Assembly (NCBI RefSeq): GCF_007644105.1
Contig: NZ_VFAC01000012.1
Location: 1-64,000, forward strand
From: Elioraea rosea
GTDB taxonomy: Bacteria > Pseudomonadota > Alphaproteobacteria > Acetobacterales > Acetobacteraceae
Direction: 5' to 3'
Length of the DNA: 64,000 nucleotides
This document shows, piece after piece, positions 26,622 to 35,686 of this stretch. How positions within the stretch are numbered: position 1 is the first letter of the stretch; each line of letters starts with the position of its first letter. A model generated the notes under the pieces. It saw only the letters and a list, made by a program, of their open reading frames with translations, searched no databases and was not told where the DNA came from. The position numbers were made by a program, and so were the translations under genes.

Positions 26622-27506
26622 ATGGACACGATCTTCGGCGTTCCGGCCGTCGCCCTCTACGGCCAGCTCATGCTCGGGCTGATCAACGGTGCGTTCTACG
26701 CGCTCCTGTCACTCGGCCTCGCCGTGATCTTCGGCATGATGAACGTCATCAACTTCACCCATGGCGCGCAGTTCATGATGGGCGCGTTCGTGGCGTGGAT
26801 GCTGCTCGAATGGCTCGGCCTCAGCTACTGGTGGGCGCTCCTTCTCGCGCCGCTGATCGTGGGCGCGACCGGGGTGGTGATCGAGCGGCTGATGATCTCG
26901 CGCCTCTACCGGCTCGACCATCTCTACGGGCTTCTGCTCACCTTCGGCCTGGCGCTGATCATCGAGGGGGTGTTCCGCAACCTCTTCGGCTCCTCCGGCA
27001 TCCCCTACCGCATCCCCGACCAGCTCCAGGGCGCGATGGATCTCGGCTTCATGTTCCTGCCGAACTACCGCGGCTGGGTGATCGTCGCCTCCGTCGTGGT
27101 GTGCTTCGGGACCTGGTTCGTGATCGAGCGCACGAAGCTCGGCGCCTATCTCCGCGCCGCGACCGAGCGGCCGCTTCTCGTGCAGGCCTTCGGCGTGAAC
27201 GTGCCGAGGATGATCACGCTGACCTATGGGTTCGGCGTCGCCCTCGCGGCCTTCGCCGGCGTGCTTGCAGCGCCGATCTACAGCGTGAACCCGAACATGG
27301 GCTCGCAGCTCATCATCGTCGTGTTCGCGGTGGTGGTGATCGGCGGCATGGGGTCCATCGCGGGCTCGATCGTCACCGGCTTCGGGCTCGGCCTCGTCGA
27401 GGGTCTGACGAAGGTGTTCTATCCGGAAGGCTCGGCGACGGTGATCTTCGTCATCATGGCGATCGTGCTCCTTCTCCGGCCCGCGGGCCTGTTCGGGCGG
27501 GCGTGA
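26622..27506 (+). CDS. livH: Branched-chain amino acid-type ABC permease, LivH type
   Basis: An inner-membrane permease of 294 residues with about eight hydrophobic helices. The characteristic opening LINGAFYALLSLGLAVIFGM and VINFTHGAQFMMGAF and the later GGMGSIAGSI loop identify LivH. It lies 47 nt after the binding-protein gene and just before livM. Confidence 0.93.
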   Translation: MDTIFGVPAVALYGQLMLGLINGAFYALLSLGLAVIFGMMNVINFTHGAQFMMGAFVAWMLLEWLGLSYWWALLLAPLIVGATGVVIERLMISRLYRLDHLYGLLLTFGLALIIEGVFRNLFGSSGIPYRIPDQLQGAMDLGFMFLPNYRGWVIVASVVVCFGTWFVIERTKLGAYLRAATERPLLVQAFGVNVPRMITLTYGFGVALAAFAGVLAAPIYSVNPNMGSQLIIVVFAVVVIGGMGSIAGSIVTGFGLGLVEGLTKVFYPEGSATVIFVIMAIVLLLRPAGLFGRA

Positions 27507-27508
27507 GC

Positions 27509-28444
27509 ATGAACGCGGTTCCCCTGTCGCAGCGCATCGCCTTCGCGGCGATGCTCGTGCTGATCGTCGCGAGCCCCTTCGTCCTCTATCCCGTGTTCCT
27601 GATGAAGGTGCTGTGCTTCGCCCTGTTCGCCGTCGCCTTCAACCTCCTGATCGGCTTCGTCGGGCTGCTTTCCTTCGGCCATGCCGCCTATTTCGGCATG
27701 GGCAGCTACGTCTCGGCGCACGCGGCGAAGGTGTGGGGCTTCACGCCGGAGCTTGCCATCCTCTCCGGCGCCGTGGTGGCCGCACTGCTCGGCGCGGCCT
27801 TCGGCTGGCTCGCCATCCGCCGCTCGGGCATCTACTTCGCGATGATCACGCTCGCGCTTGCGCAGATGGTCTACTTCGTCTGCGTGCAGGCGCCGTTCAC
27901 GGGAGGGGAGGACGGCATCCAGGCCGTGCCACGCGGGCACCTCTTCGGCGTCGTCGACCTCTCGAGCGACTTCGCGCTCTACTGGGTGGTTGCGGCCGTG
28001 TTCCTCGCGGGGTTCCTGTTCCTCTACCGCGTCGTGCACTCGCCATTCGGCCAGGTCCTGAAGGCGATCCGCGAGAACGAGGCGAGGGCCGTCTCGCTCG
28101 GCTACAGGGTGGACGACTACAAGCTCATCGCCTTCGTGCTCTCCGCCGCGCTTGCTGGCGTGGCGGGTGGAACCAAGGCGATCGTGTTCCAGCTCGCGAC
28201 GCTGACGGACGTGAACTGGCCGATGAGTGGCGAGGCGGTGCTGATGACGCTGGTCGGCGGCATCGGCACCATCTTCGGCCCGCCCGTCGGGGCACTCGTG
28301 ATCATCACCATGCAGAACGAGCTCGCCACGATCCTCGGCGCGTGGGTGACGGTGGTGCAGGGAGGCATCTTCGTCGCCTGCGTGCTCGCCTTCCGCCGCG
28401 GCATCGTCGGCGAGATCCAGGCCAAGCTCGGCAAGCCGCTCTGA
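27509..28444 (+). CDS. livM: Branched-chain amino acid-type ABC permease, LivM type
   Basis: Second permease subunit, 311 residues and about nine helices. LivM marks are VAFNLLIGFVGLLSFGHAA, the EAA-like loop AIRENEARAVSLGY and GGIGTIFGPPVGA. The ATG at 27509 follows the livH stop by 2 nt; a GTG at 27503 that overlaps the stop is an alternative. It is the last gene of the transporter operon and is followed by a strong hairpin. Confidence 0.93.
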   Translation: MNAVPLSQRIAFAAMLVLIVASPFVLYPVFLMKVLCFALFAVAFNLLIGFVGLLSFGHAAYFGMGSYVSAHAAKVWGFTPELAILSGAVVAALLGAAFGWLAIRRSGIYFAMITLALAQMVYFVCVQAPFTGGEDGIQAVPRGHLFGVVDLSSDFALYWVVAAVFLAGFLFLYRVVHSPFGQVLKAIRENEARAVSLGYRVDDYKLIAFVLSAALAGVAGGTKAIVFQLATLTDVNWPMSGEAVLMTLVGGIGTIFGPPVGALVIITMQNELATILGAWVTVVQGGIFVACVLAFRRGIVGEIQAKLGKPL

Positions 28445-28445
28445 G

Positions 28446-28477
28446 ACGCTGCCCGCCGCGCACCCGGCGGGCAGCGT
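28446..28477. terminator. Perfect 13-bp hairpin between livM and the hydroxylase gene
   Basis: ACGCTGCCCGCCG (28446-28458) pairs perfectly with CGGCGGGCAGCGT (28465-28477) around a 6-nt loop. It starts right after the livM stop and ends 6 nt before the convergent stop at 28484. It lacks a U tract but is well placed to end transcription from both sides. Confidence 0.6.
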
Positions 28478-28483
28478 GACGGC

Positions 28484-30724
28484 TCAGGCGCGGCCGGCGA
28501 GCGCGGCGCGCACCTTCTCGGGCGTGTAGGGGATGCTCCGCATTCTCACCCCCGTCGCGTCGAACACGGCGTTCGACACGGCCGGCGGAATGACGACGGC
28601 CGCCATCTCGCCCGCGCCCCAGGGGGGCTCGTCCTGCCGCTCGATCGAGGCGATCTCCACCTTCGGCACGTCGGGGAAGGTGAGGATCGGGTAGGAGGCC
28701 CAGTCGAGGCTGGTCACGCGCGAGCGGTCGAACGTCACCTCCTCGATCAGGGTGCGCGAGACGGTCTGCACCACCTGGCCCTCGATTTGGTTGGCGAGAC
28801 CGTCCGGGTTGATCACCTGGCCGCAATCATGCCCGACGACGCAGCGCGTGACGCGGATCTTCCCGCTGGCCCGCTCCACCTCCACCTCCGCGACGCAGGC
28901 GATGTAGGTGCGCGCCTCGTAGCGCGCGTAGGCGACGCCGCGGCCACGCAGAATGGCGTCATCCTTCGGCCCCTGCGCGGCTTGCCCCTCGCGCCAACCC
29001 GCCTTCTCCGCTGCCGCGCGCAGCACCGCAGCACCGCGCTCGTCCTTCAGGTGGCGAAGCCTGTAGGCAACGGGGTCCGCCCCCGCAGCATGGGCGAGCT
29101 CGTCCATGAACGCCTCGATCGCGTAGGCGTTCTGCATCCGCCCCGGGCTGCGGATCCAGCTCGCGCGCAGCGGCGGCTCGGTCAACCGATGCAAGGTCGC
29201 AAGGTGGTTGGGGATCTCGTATCCCGGCACGGCGTTGTTGTGGATGTTGCCTGGGTTGATCACCGTCTTCTGCGCGATGCCCGCGAAGCTGAGTGCGAGG
29301 TTCTCGATCGGCGCGAGCTCAGTCGTCTGCGGGATCCAGTACTCGGACGACCAGGCGGCGATGTTGCCCGAGGCGTCGAGCCCCGCCTTCAGCGCGATCA
29401 GCGTCGGCGGGCCCTTCGGGTCCCAGCCATGCTCGTCTGCCCGCATCCACTGCACGCGGATGGGGCGGCCTGCGAGCTCGGTTCCGGCAAGTATGTGCGC
29501 GATCAACGCTGCCTGCGCTGCGGCATCCTCATGCCCGTTCCGGCCATAGCAGCCAGCGCCGTCGAGGTAGAGGACGCGCACCTGCGGCTGCTCGAGCCCG
29601 AGCATCCGCGCGACCTCGAGCCGCGTCCAGTGCGTCGCCTGCGTCGCACTCCACACCGTCATGCGCCGTCCGTCCCATTGCGCGACGGCGCAGGACGGGC
29701 CCATCGAGGCGTGCGACTGCATCGCGAAGTCGTAGGTCGCCTCGAAGCGCCGCGCGGATGTGCCGAGCGCGGCAGCGGCATCGCCCTTGGCACCCGCGGT
29801 GTCGGTCTTGGCGAAGGGGCCGGCGCGCAGCGTCTCGTAGAGCTTCGCCTGCTCCGGGAGCCCCTCCCAGCGCGTCCATTCCGCCCGCAGCGTGTCGTGG
29901 CCGCGGATCGCCGCCCACTCGTCCTCGGCGAGGATCGCGATGAAGCTCTCGCGCCGCAGCACGCGCAGGACGCCGGGAATACCGCGTACCGAGCCCTCGT
30001 CAAGCGAGACGAGCCGCGCGCCCACCGCTGGCGGGAACACGATGCGCGCATGGATCATTCCGGGAAGCCGGAGATCCTGCATGTAGGTGTGCGTGCCGGT
30101 CACCTTGCCCGGGACGTCGGGGCGCGGGATCGACTTGCCGACGACCTGGTAGTCCGCCGCCCGCTTCCTCGGCGCCTCGCGGTCGACCGCCAGCGCAAGC
30201 GGCGCATCGCCGAGGAGCTCCGCGAAGGACACCGACGCCCCGCCGACGCGCGGGTGGACGTTGCCGTCGAGCACGATGAGATTGGCCGCCGGCACGCCGA
30301 GATGCGCCGAGGCGCGGGCGAGAAGGTGGTGGCGCGCGGTCGCCGCCGCCTGGCGGATCGCAGCGCCTGCCACCTGGATGGAAAGGCTGCCCCAGGTCGG
30401 GCCCTGGTCGGGCGTGAGGTCCGTGTCGCCTTCGATGAGCGACACGCGGGAGAGAGGCAGGTCGAGCTCGTCGGCGACCATCTGCATGATGGCAATGCGG
30501 ATGCCTGTTCCGAGATCGACCTTTCCGGTGAACACCTCGACGCGCCCGTCGCGATGGAAGGCGAGGAAGCTTTCCGCGCGGCCGAGCGGCACGGGTCGCG
30601 GGCCGGAGGTGGGAACGGGCTTTTCCTGCGCCTCCGCCTCGTTCCTAAGCGAGAAGGCGACGACGAGCGCCGCGCCGGCGGCCAGCAGGCCGCGGCGCGG
30701 CAGCGTGCCGGGGGTTCCGTCCAT
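28484..30724 (-). CDS. Molybdenum hydroxylase large subunit (isoquinoline 1-oxidoreductase beta / IorB-like)
   Basis: Molybdopterin-binding subunit of the xanthine oxidase family, 746 residues as in IorB proteins. The N-terminus PRRGLLAAGAALVVAFSL is a twin-arginine signal, so the enzyme acts in the periplasm. Internal marks are FTGKVDLGTGIRIAIMQMVADELD, GPTWGSLSIQVAGAA and the C-terminal DEPPWGAGEMAAVVIPPAVSNA, which holds the catalytic Glu region. The 2Fe-2S subunit gene lies 3 nt upstream. IorAB-type enzymes hydroxylate N-heterocycles such as isoquinoline or oxidise aldehydes; the substrate here is unknown. No XdhC-type maturation gene is adjacent. Confidence 0.88.
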   Translation of the reverse strand: MDGTPGTLPRRGLLAAGAALVVAFSLRNEAEAQEKPVPTSGPRPVPLGRAESFLAFHRDGRVEVFTGKVDLGTGIRIAIMQMVADELDLPLSRVSLIEGDTDLTPDQGPTWGSLSIQVAGAAIRQAAATARHHLLARASAHLGVPAANLIVLDGNVHPRVGGASVSFAELLGDAPLALAVDREAPRKRAADYQVVGKSIPRPDVPGKVTGTHTYMQDLRLPGMIHARIVFPPAVGARLVSLDEGSVRGIPGVLRVLRRESFIAILAEDEWAAIRGHDTLRAEWTRWEGLPEQAKLYETLRAGPFAKTDTAGAKGDAAAALGTSARRFEATYDFAMQSHASMGPSCAVAQWDGRRMTVWSATQATHWTRLEVARMLGLEQPQVRVLYLDGAGCYGRNGHEDAAAQAALIAHILAGTELAGRPIRVQWMRADEHGWDPKGPPTLIALKAGLDASGNIAAWSSEYWIPQTTELAPIENLALSFAGIAQKTVINPGNIHNNAVPGYEIPNHLATLHRLTEPPLRASWIRSPGRMQNAYAIEAFMDELAHAAGADPVAYRLRHLKDERGAAVLRAAAEKAGWREGQAAQGPKDDAILRGRGVAYARYEARTYIACVAEVEVERASGKIRVTRCVVGHDCGQVINPDGLANQIEGQVVQTVSRTLIEEVTFDRSRVTSLDWASYPILTFPDVPKVEIASIERQDEPPWGAGEMAAVVIPPAVSNAVFDATGVRMRSIPYTPEKVRAALAGRA

Positions 30725-30727
30725 GGC

Positions 30728-31204
30728 TCAGCCCCTCCCCATGTCGGAGGCCGCGCGCTGCACGGCGGCGAGGATGCGCACATGCGTGCCGCAGCGGCAG
30801 AGATTGTCCTTCAGCGCCTCGCGGATCTCCGCTTCGGAGGGCGCCTTGTTCTTCGCGAGGAACGCCGCCGACTGCATGATCATGCCGTTGATGCAGTAGC
30901 CGCACTGCACCGCCTGTTCGGAAATGAAGGCCTTCTGGATCGGGTGCGGGTTCTCCGGCGTGCCCAGGCCCTCGAGCGTGGTGATGGCCCGTCCCGCCGC
31001 CTGGGCGGCCGGCAGCGAGCAGGAGCGCCGCGCCTCGCCGTCGACAAGAACCGTGCAGGCACCGCACTGGCCGAGGCCGCAGCCGTATTTCGGCCCGTTC
31101 AGCGCGAACTGGTTTCGCAGCACGTAGAGAAGCGGCGTCTGCGGGTCCTCGACCCGTACGGTGCGCGCGCTCCCGTTCACGGTGAGCGCCACGTCGGTCG
31201 CCAT
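30728..31204 (-). CDS. 2Fe-2S subunit of the molybdenum hydroxylase (IorA-like)
   Basis: A 158-residue small subunit with two [2Fe-2S] clusters: the plant-type N-terminal site CGLGQCGAC plus a later Cys, and the C-terminal CGYC and CRCG pairs. It has no export signal of its own, so it is probably carried out with the large subunit, as is known for IorAB-like enzymes. It is first in a two-gene operon and divergent from the gamma-glutamyltransferase-like gene. Confidence 0.92.
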   Translation of the reverse strand: MATDVALTVNGSARTVRVEDPQTPLLYVLRNQFALNGPKYGCGLGQCGACTVLVDGEARRSCSLPAAQAAGRAITTLEGLGTPENPHPIQKAFISEQAVQCGYCINGMIMQSAAFLAKNKAPSEAEIREALKDNLCRCGTHVRILAAVQRAASDMGRG

Positions 31205-31338
31205 CGTCCGTTCCTCCCGAGGGCGTTATCGTTACGGGAATGGTGCGCCCGGCCGCCCCCCCGCGGCAAGGGGGCGTTGCCGCACGAGCGCGTGCGTTCC
31301 ACACTGCCGCCCTCTCGAGGGAAGGAAGGCCGGACACG

Positions 31339-32913
31339 ATGGCGATCTCGCATCAGACGCAGAACTGGGTGGTGGCGAAACCCGCAGCGCATGGCCGCAA
31401 GGGCATGGTGGCGTCGCAGGTCAAGGCGGCGGCCGAAGCGGGCGTGGCGATGCTGGATGCGGGCGGCACCGCGCTCGATGCCGCCGCAGCCACCGCCTTC
31501 GCCCTCGCAGCGCTCGAGCCGTGGAACAGCGGCCTCGGCGGCATCGGCTTCGCGCTCGTGCACAGGGCCGGCGCGGCGCAGGCCGAGGTGATCGATTTCG
31601 GGCCCGTCTCCCCCGCCGGGCTGAAGCCCAAGCTGTTCCCCATCGTCGAGGGCGTGTCGGAGCATCTCTTCGCCTGGCCGAACGTCGAGGGCGAGAAGAA
31701 CGTCCACGGCCCCCTCTCCTTCTGCATCCCCTCCGCCCCGGCGGGCTATGCCGCTCTGCATGCGAGGGGCGGGCGGCTGCCGTGGAAGGACGTGCTCGCC
31801 CCGGCCATTGCCCTCGCCAAGGGTGGCCTGCCGGCGGACTGGTTCGGCGCAATGAAGATCGCCTCCTCCGCGGTCGACCTCCGCCGCTACCCCGAGAGCG
31901 CGCGCATCTACCTGCCCGATGGCCTGCCGCCGACGCCACCCTATGTCGGGCCGGCAAAGCGGCTCATTCTCGGCCGCCTGCCCGACACGCTCGCGCGCAT
32001 CGCCGAGGCAGGCATCGATGATTTCTACAAGGGCGACATTGCCGCCTCGATCGCGTCCGACGTCGCCGCCATGGGCGGCGTGCTGTCAGCGGCCGATCTC
32101 GCCGGCTGCGCGACGCGCACCACGGCCTCGAGCCAGCATCCCTGGCATGGGCGGGTGATCCAGGGCGCAGGGGGGCTGACCGCGGCGCCGACCATGCAGC
32201 GCGTTCTCGATCAGATGGCCGCGCACGGCTTCGGGAAGGAGCCCGACGCCGCCTTCTTCACCGCGTTCGCCGCGGCGATGCAGAAGGCTTATGCCGAGCG
32301 GCTCGCCGGCCTCGGCGACACGACGGATGCGAACCCGCGCGCGGCGGAGGCCTGCACCACGCATTTCACGGTGGTCGATGCCGAGGGGACGATGGTGTCG
32401 GTCACCACCACGCTTCTTTCCTCGATGGGCAGCCGCACCACGCTTCCCGGCACCGGCATCATGATGAACAACGGCGTATTCTGGTTCGACCCGCGGCCAG
32501 GCCAAGCCAACTCGATCGGCCCCTCGAAGCGGCCGCTCTGCAACATGAGCCCGGTGATCGTGACAGAGAACGGCAGGCCGATCATCACCGCAGGCGCCTC
32601 GGGCGGCAGGCGCATCCTCGCCTCGGTGTTGCAGATGCTGATGTTCGTGCTCGACTACGGCATGGAGCCCGAGCGCGCCGCGCATCACCCGCGCGTCGAC
32701 GTCTCCGGCCCCGACACGGTGACGGCAGACAAGCGCCTCTCGCCGTCGATCCTCTCAGCGCTCACGGGGCGGTTCAGGACCGAGCTCGTCGAGCACACCG
32801 TGCTGCCGGTGAACTTCGCCTGCCCGAACCTGATCCGCCGCGAGGCCGACGGCTCGCTCACCGGCATCAGCGACGTGATGAGCCCCTGGAGCGGAGCAGT
32901 TGCACAGGCTTAG
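31339..32913 (+). CDS. Gamma-glutamyltransferase family protein
   Basis: An N-terminal-nucleophile hydrolase of 524 residues starting at ATG 31339 behind GGAAGG. The region GMVASQVKAAAEAGVAMLDAGG matches the large-subunit N-terminus. The self-cleavage/nucleophile site is CTTHFTVVDAEG, with Thr340 as expected catalytic residue, followed by the conserved SSMGS and NMSPVIV segments. I see no clear signal peptide, so it may be cytoplasmic. Relatives hydrolyse gamma-glutamyl amides or act as acylases. Its last codons lie inside a 22-bp tandem repeat array. Confidence 0.85.
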   Translation: MAISHQTQNWVVAKPAAHGRKGMVASQVKAAAEAGVAMLDAGGTALDAAAATAFALAALEPWNSGLGGIGFALVHRAGAAQAEVIDFGPVSPAGLKPKLFPIVEGVSEHLFAWPNVEGEKNVHGPLSFCIPSAPAGYAALHARGGRLPWKDVLAPAIALAKGGLPADWFGAMKIASSAVDLRRYPESARIYLPDGLPPTPPYVGPAKRLILGRLPDTLARIAEAGIDDFYKGDIAASIASDVAAMGGVLSAADLAGCATRTTASSQHPWHGRVIQGAGGLTAAPTMQRVLDQMAAHGFGKEPDAAFFTAFAAAMQKAYAERLAGLGDTTDANPRAAEACTTHFTVVDAEGTMVSVTTTLLSSMGSRTTLPGTGIMMNNGVFWFDPRPGQANSIGPSKRPLCNMSPVIVTENGRPIITAGASGGRRILASVLQMLMFVLDYGMEPERAAHHPRVDVSGPDTVTADKRLSPSILSALTGRFRTELVEHTVLPVNFACPNLIRREADGSLTGISDVMSPWSGAVAQA

Positions 32914-32978
32914 CGGAGTGTTTGCTCAGGCCTAACGGAGCTGTCGCGCAGGGTTAGCTGAGCGGTCGCGCAAGCCTG
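32891..32978. repeat. Four imperfect 22-bp tandem repeats at the 3' end of the GGT-like gene
   Basis: Units start at 32891, 32913, 32935 and 32957 and are exactly 22 nt each, of the general form GCGGAGNNGTNGCNCAGGCTTA. The first unit encodes the last residues of the gamma-glutamyltransferase-like protein and most of its stop codon; the other three fill the gap up to the convergent deacetylase gene (stop at 32986). Because 22 is not a multiple of 3, slippage in the array would change the frame and tail of the protein. The function is unknown. Confidence 0.8.
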
Positions 32979-32985
32979 AGGAAGA

Positions 32986-33906
32986 TCATGGCAGCGGTGG
33001 TGTCGCCTGCGTGGCACACCACCGTGCCACCTCCTCGTGCGTGCCGAACCACACGCCAGGCTTCGACTTCATGTAGGCGATCAGCCTGTCCAGCAGCGGC
33101 AGTCGCGAGCGATGCCCGATCACGTGCGGGTGCATCGTGAGAAGGAAAAGCCCGTCCTCCTCATGGGCACCGTCGAACTCGGCGCGGAAGATCTCCTCCA
33201 CGGCCGAAGGCGGCGTGTAAGGGCGGAGGCCCGAGAAGCGCACCATATTGAAGTACACCGCGTCGTCGCGGATCCACTCCGGCGGCAACTCGACGATGCC
33301 GGTCGCCTCGCCACGGTCCATCAGCTCGTAGGGTTCGTCATCGGCCATCAGCGAGCTGTCGTAAAGGAGGCCAAGCTCGCGGATGATATCGAGCGTTGCG
33401 GAGGAGAAATCCCAGCTCGCCGTCCGCATCCCGACGGGCCGCCGCCCGCTGATCTTCTCGAGCACGTCGGCCGCGCGGAAGTTGAGGTCGCGCTCGGCCT
33501 CAGGCGGAACGGTGGTGTTCGCCTCGTGGATCCAGGAATGGATGCCGATCTCGTGCCCCTCGTCTGCGAGCGCGCGGACCTCCTCGGGATGCAGAAGCGC
33601 AGAGACGGCAGGGTAGAAGAAGCTCGCGCGCACGCCGTGTCGGTCGAGCAGCTTGCGGATACGCGGGATCGCTGCGCGCGAACCGTACTGGCCCTGGCTG
33701 ATCCGCATCGGGCTCTCGTCCGCGTCGCGGAGAGGGATCGTTTCGTGGTCCGCGTCGAAGGAGAGGGAGACGGCACAGCGCGCGCCACCAGGCCAGGTCT
33801 TCGGCTTCAGCGAGCGCCCTGCCCGCCCGCGCTCGACGACGGCGCGCCACTTCTCCTCAGGCCACTGCCAGGGCTTCAGCGGCTCGGGCACGGGCGCATC
33901 GCTCAT
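32986..33906 (-). CDS. Polysaccharide deacetylase family protein (PuuE/allantoinase-like branch)
   Basis: A NodB-homology metal-dependent deacetylase of 306 residues. Motif 1 is SLSFDADHE (metal Asp), motif 2 is GIHSWIHEANT with the metal His residues, and a late TMHPHVIGH supplies the C-terminal His. There is no signal peptide, which with the N-terminal WPEEKWR segment suits cytoplasmic PuuE-like amidohydrolases acting on ureides or N-acyl compounds rather than cell-wall enzymes. It lies 5 nt downstream of the isochorismatase-like gene in the same operon. Confidence 0.85.
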   Translation of the reverse strand: MSDAPVPEPLKPWQWPEEKWRAVVERGRAGRSLKPKTWPGGARCAVSLSFDADHETIPLRDADESPMRISQGQYGSRAAIPRIRKLLDRHGVRASFFYPAVSALLHPEEVRALADEGHEIGIHSWIHEANTTVPPEAERDLNFRAADVLEKISGRRPVGMRTASWDFSSATLDIIRELGLLYDSSLMADDEPYELMDRGEATGIVELPPEWIRDDAVYFNMVRFSGLRPYTPPSAVEEIFRAEFDGAHEEDGLFLLTMHPHVIGHRSRLPLLDRLIAYMKSKPGVWFGTHEEVARWCATQATPPLP

Positions 33907-33911
33907 CGTCG

Positions 33912-34604
33912 CTACTCCGCCGCAGCGCGCGTGCCGAACCGTGCCGCGAGCTCGGCGAGCACGGCGTCGATCGGCTCGACGTCGGCGAACTTCATGTCCA
34001 TGTCGAACAGGTTCGCGGTGTGTGCGGCCGGGCTCCGGTCCCCCACCGCCTCCTCGATCACGGTGACGCGGAAATTGTGCGAGAACGCATCCGTTACCGC
34101 CGCGCGAACGCAGCCCGAGGTGGAGACGCCGATGACGACCACGCTGTCCACCCCGTCATAGCGCATGAAGCTCTCGAGCGGCGTGGCGAAGAAGGCCGAG
34201 GGCTTGTTCTTCAAGACGATCCTGTCTTCCGGCCGCGGGCCGTAGGCGTCGGGCCATTGGTCGGCCTTCGGGTCGGCGACGTACTGGAACTCCGTGGCGT
34301 TGCCGAGCTTGAGGTTCCAGATGCCCCGATATGCCGGGTGGCTTCGGTCATCGCGCCGCGAGTAGTAGATCGGCAGGCCGAGGCGGCGGAACGTCTCCGT
34401 CACGCGCGTCACCGCGGCGATGAACTCCGGCATCTCGCGGCCGCACATGTCGTAGGAGGGGTCGACGAACATGTAGGTCGTGTCGATGTTGAGCAGGGCG
34501 GGGCGCGACCCGAGGCCGATGCGCCGCCCAAACGACCCCTTGCGGTAGGCGGCGAGATCCTCCTCCGGAATGATGCCCTGCCAGCGAGCGAGCTTGTCGG
34601 CCAT
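33912..34604 (-). CDS. Isochorismatase-like cysteine amidohydrolase
   Basis: A 230-residue cysteine hydrolase. The triad is visible as Asp41 (LLNIDTTYMF), Lys132 (LKNKPSAFF) and Cys165 (GVSTSGCVRA), with the cis-peptide region just before the Cys. The ATG at 34604 is chosen, with GAGGAGGA upstream; a GTG directly before it is possible. Closest in style to N-carbamoylsarcosine or maleamate amidohydrolases, which release ammonia from amides. It lies 13 nt after the Bug protein gene and 5 nt before the deacetylase gene. Confidence 0.87.
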   Translation of the reverse strand: MADKLARWQGIIPEEDLAAYRKGSFGRRIGLGSRPALLNIDTTYMFVDPSYDMCGREMPEFIAAVTRVTETFRRLGLPIYYSRRDDRSHPAYRGIWNLKLGNATEFQYVADPKADQWPDAYGPRPEDRIVLKNKPSAFFATPLESFMRYDGVDSVVVIGVSTSGCVRAAVTDAFSHNFRVTVIEEAVGDRSPAAHTANLFDMDMKFADVEPIDAVLAELAARFGTRAAAE

Positions 34605-34617
34605 CACCGTGTCCTCC

Positions 34618-35604
34618 TCAGTTCACCGTAACCTTGGCTTCCGCGACCACCTTGGCCCAGCGCGTCAGCTCGCTGTCGATGAGCGATCCATACGCCTCGG
34701 CCGTTCCCCCACGGGGCACCGTGCCACGCTCCGCCAGCGCCTGGCGAAGCGCAGGCTGGGCAAGCGCGGCGTTTACCGCGCGGTTCATCGCAGCGACCAC
34801 CGCATCGGGCGTGCCCTTGTGCGTGGACAGGCCGAACCACGCCTCGGCCTGCACGCCCTGCATACCGAAATCGCCGAGCTCGGCGAGCGTCGGCACATCG
34901 GGGAGCTCCGGCACGCGCTCCGGCGCCGTGACGGCGAGGGCGGTGACGGTGCCGCCGCGGATCTGCGGCAGCGCCGTGGGCAGGTTGTCGATGAAGGTGT
35001 CGACCTCGCCGCCGATCACTGCCGTCATGCCAGGGCCCGCGCCGCGATAGGGCACATGCGTCATCTTCGTGCCCGCGAGCATGTTGATGAGCTCGCCCGT
35101 CAGATGCGTGCTCGTCCCGTTTCCGGCAGAGGCGAAGGTGATCGTGTCCGGGTTGGCACGGGCATCGCGCAACACGCCGCGCACGTCACGCCCGGCAAGC
35201 TTGCGGGGGTTCGCCACCCACACGTTCGGCACGGTGACGACAAGCGCGACGGACCGGAAATCCGCCCGCGCATCGTAGGTCAGGTTCCGGTAGAGCGCCG
35301 GCGCGATGCCGTGCGAGGCGATCTGGCTCAGGAAAAGCGAGTGCCCGTCCGACGCCTGCGAAGCGAAGCGGCCGGCCGCGAGCGTCGCACCCGCGCCGGG
35401 CTGGTTCTCGACGATCACTGCCCGGCCGAGCTGCTCGCGCATCGCCTCGGCGAGAAGCCTCGCGACCACATCCGTCGTTCCGCCGGGGGGGAACGGAACC
35501 ACGAGCCGCAGGTCCCGCTCAGGCCAGGCCTGCGCGCGCGCGGCACCGGAAACGGCGGCAGCCCCGGCAAGAGCGAGCACGCTCCGACGACCGATTGCAT
35601 CCAT
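34618..35604 (-). CDS. Bug/TctC-family periplasmic binding protein 1
   Basis: A tripartite-tricarboxylate-transporter-type binding protein of 328 residues. The start ATG at 35604 (MDAIGRRSVLALAGAA) has GGGGAGG upstream and opens with a cleavable signal ending GAARA. The family signature WPERDLRLVVPFPPGGTTDVVAR follows, with NQPGAGATLAAGRFA. No TctA/TctB membrane genes are near, which is normal for the many orphan Bug proteins of these bacteria. It heads an operon with the isochorismatase-like and deacetylase genes and probably captures their substrate. Confidence 0.9.
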   Translation of the reverse strand: MDAIGRRSVLALAGAAAVSGAARAQAWPERDLRLVVPFPPGGTTDVVARLLAEAMREQLGRAVIVENQPGAGATLAAGRFASQASDGHSLFLSQIASHGIAPALYRNLTYDARADFRSVALVVTVPNVWVANPRKLAGRDVRGVLRDARANPDTITFASAGNGTSTHLTGELINMLAGTKMTHVPYRGAGPGMTAVIGGEVDTFIDNLPTALPQIRGGTVTALAVTAPERVPELPDVPTLAELGDFGMQGVQAEAWFGLSTHKGTPDAVVAAMNRAVNAALAQPALRQALAERGTVPRGGTAEAYGSLIDSELTRWAKVVAEAKVTVN

Positions 35605-35686
35605 GGCCAACCTCCCCGACATTTCTCGCTGGCACACTGCCTCCGAGCGCCCGCCCTGTCGAGACACGACCCGAAGGAGCCCCGCC

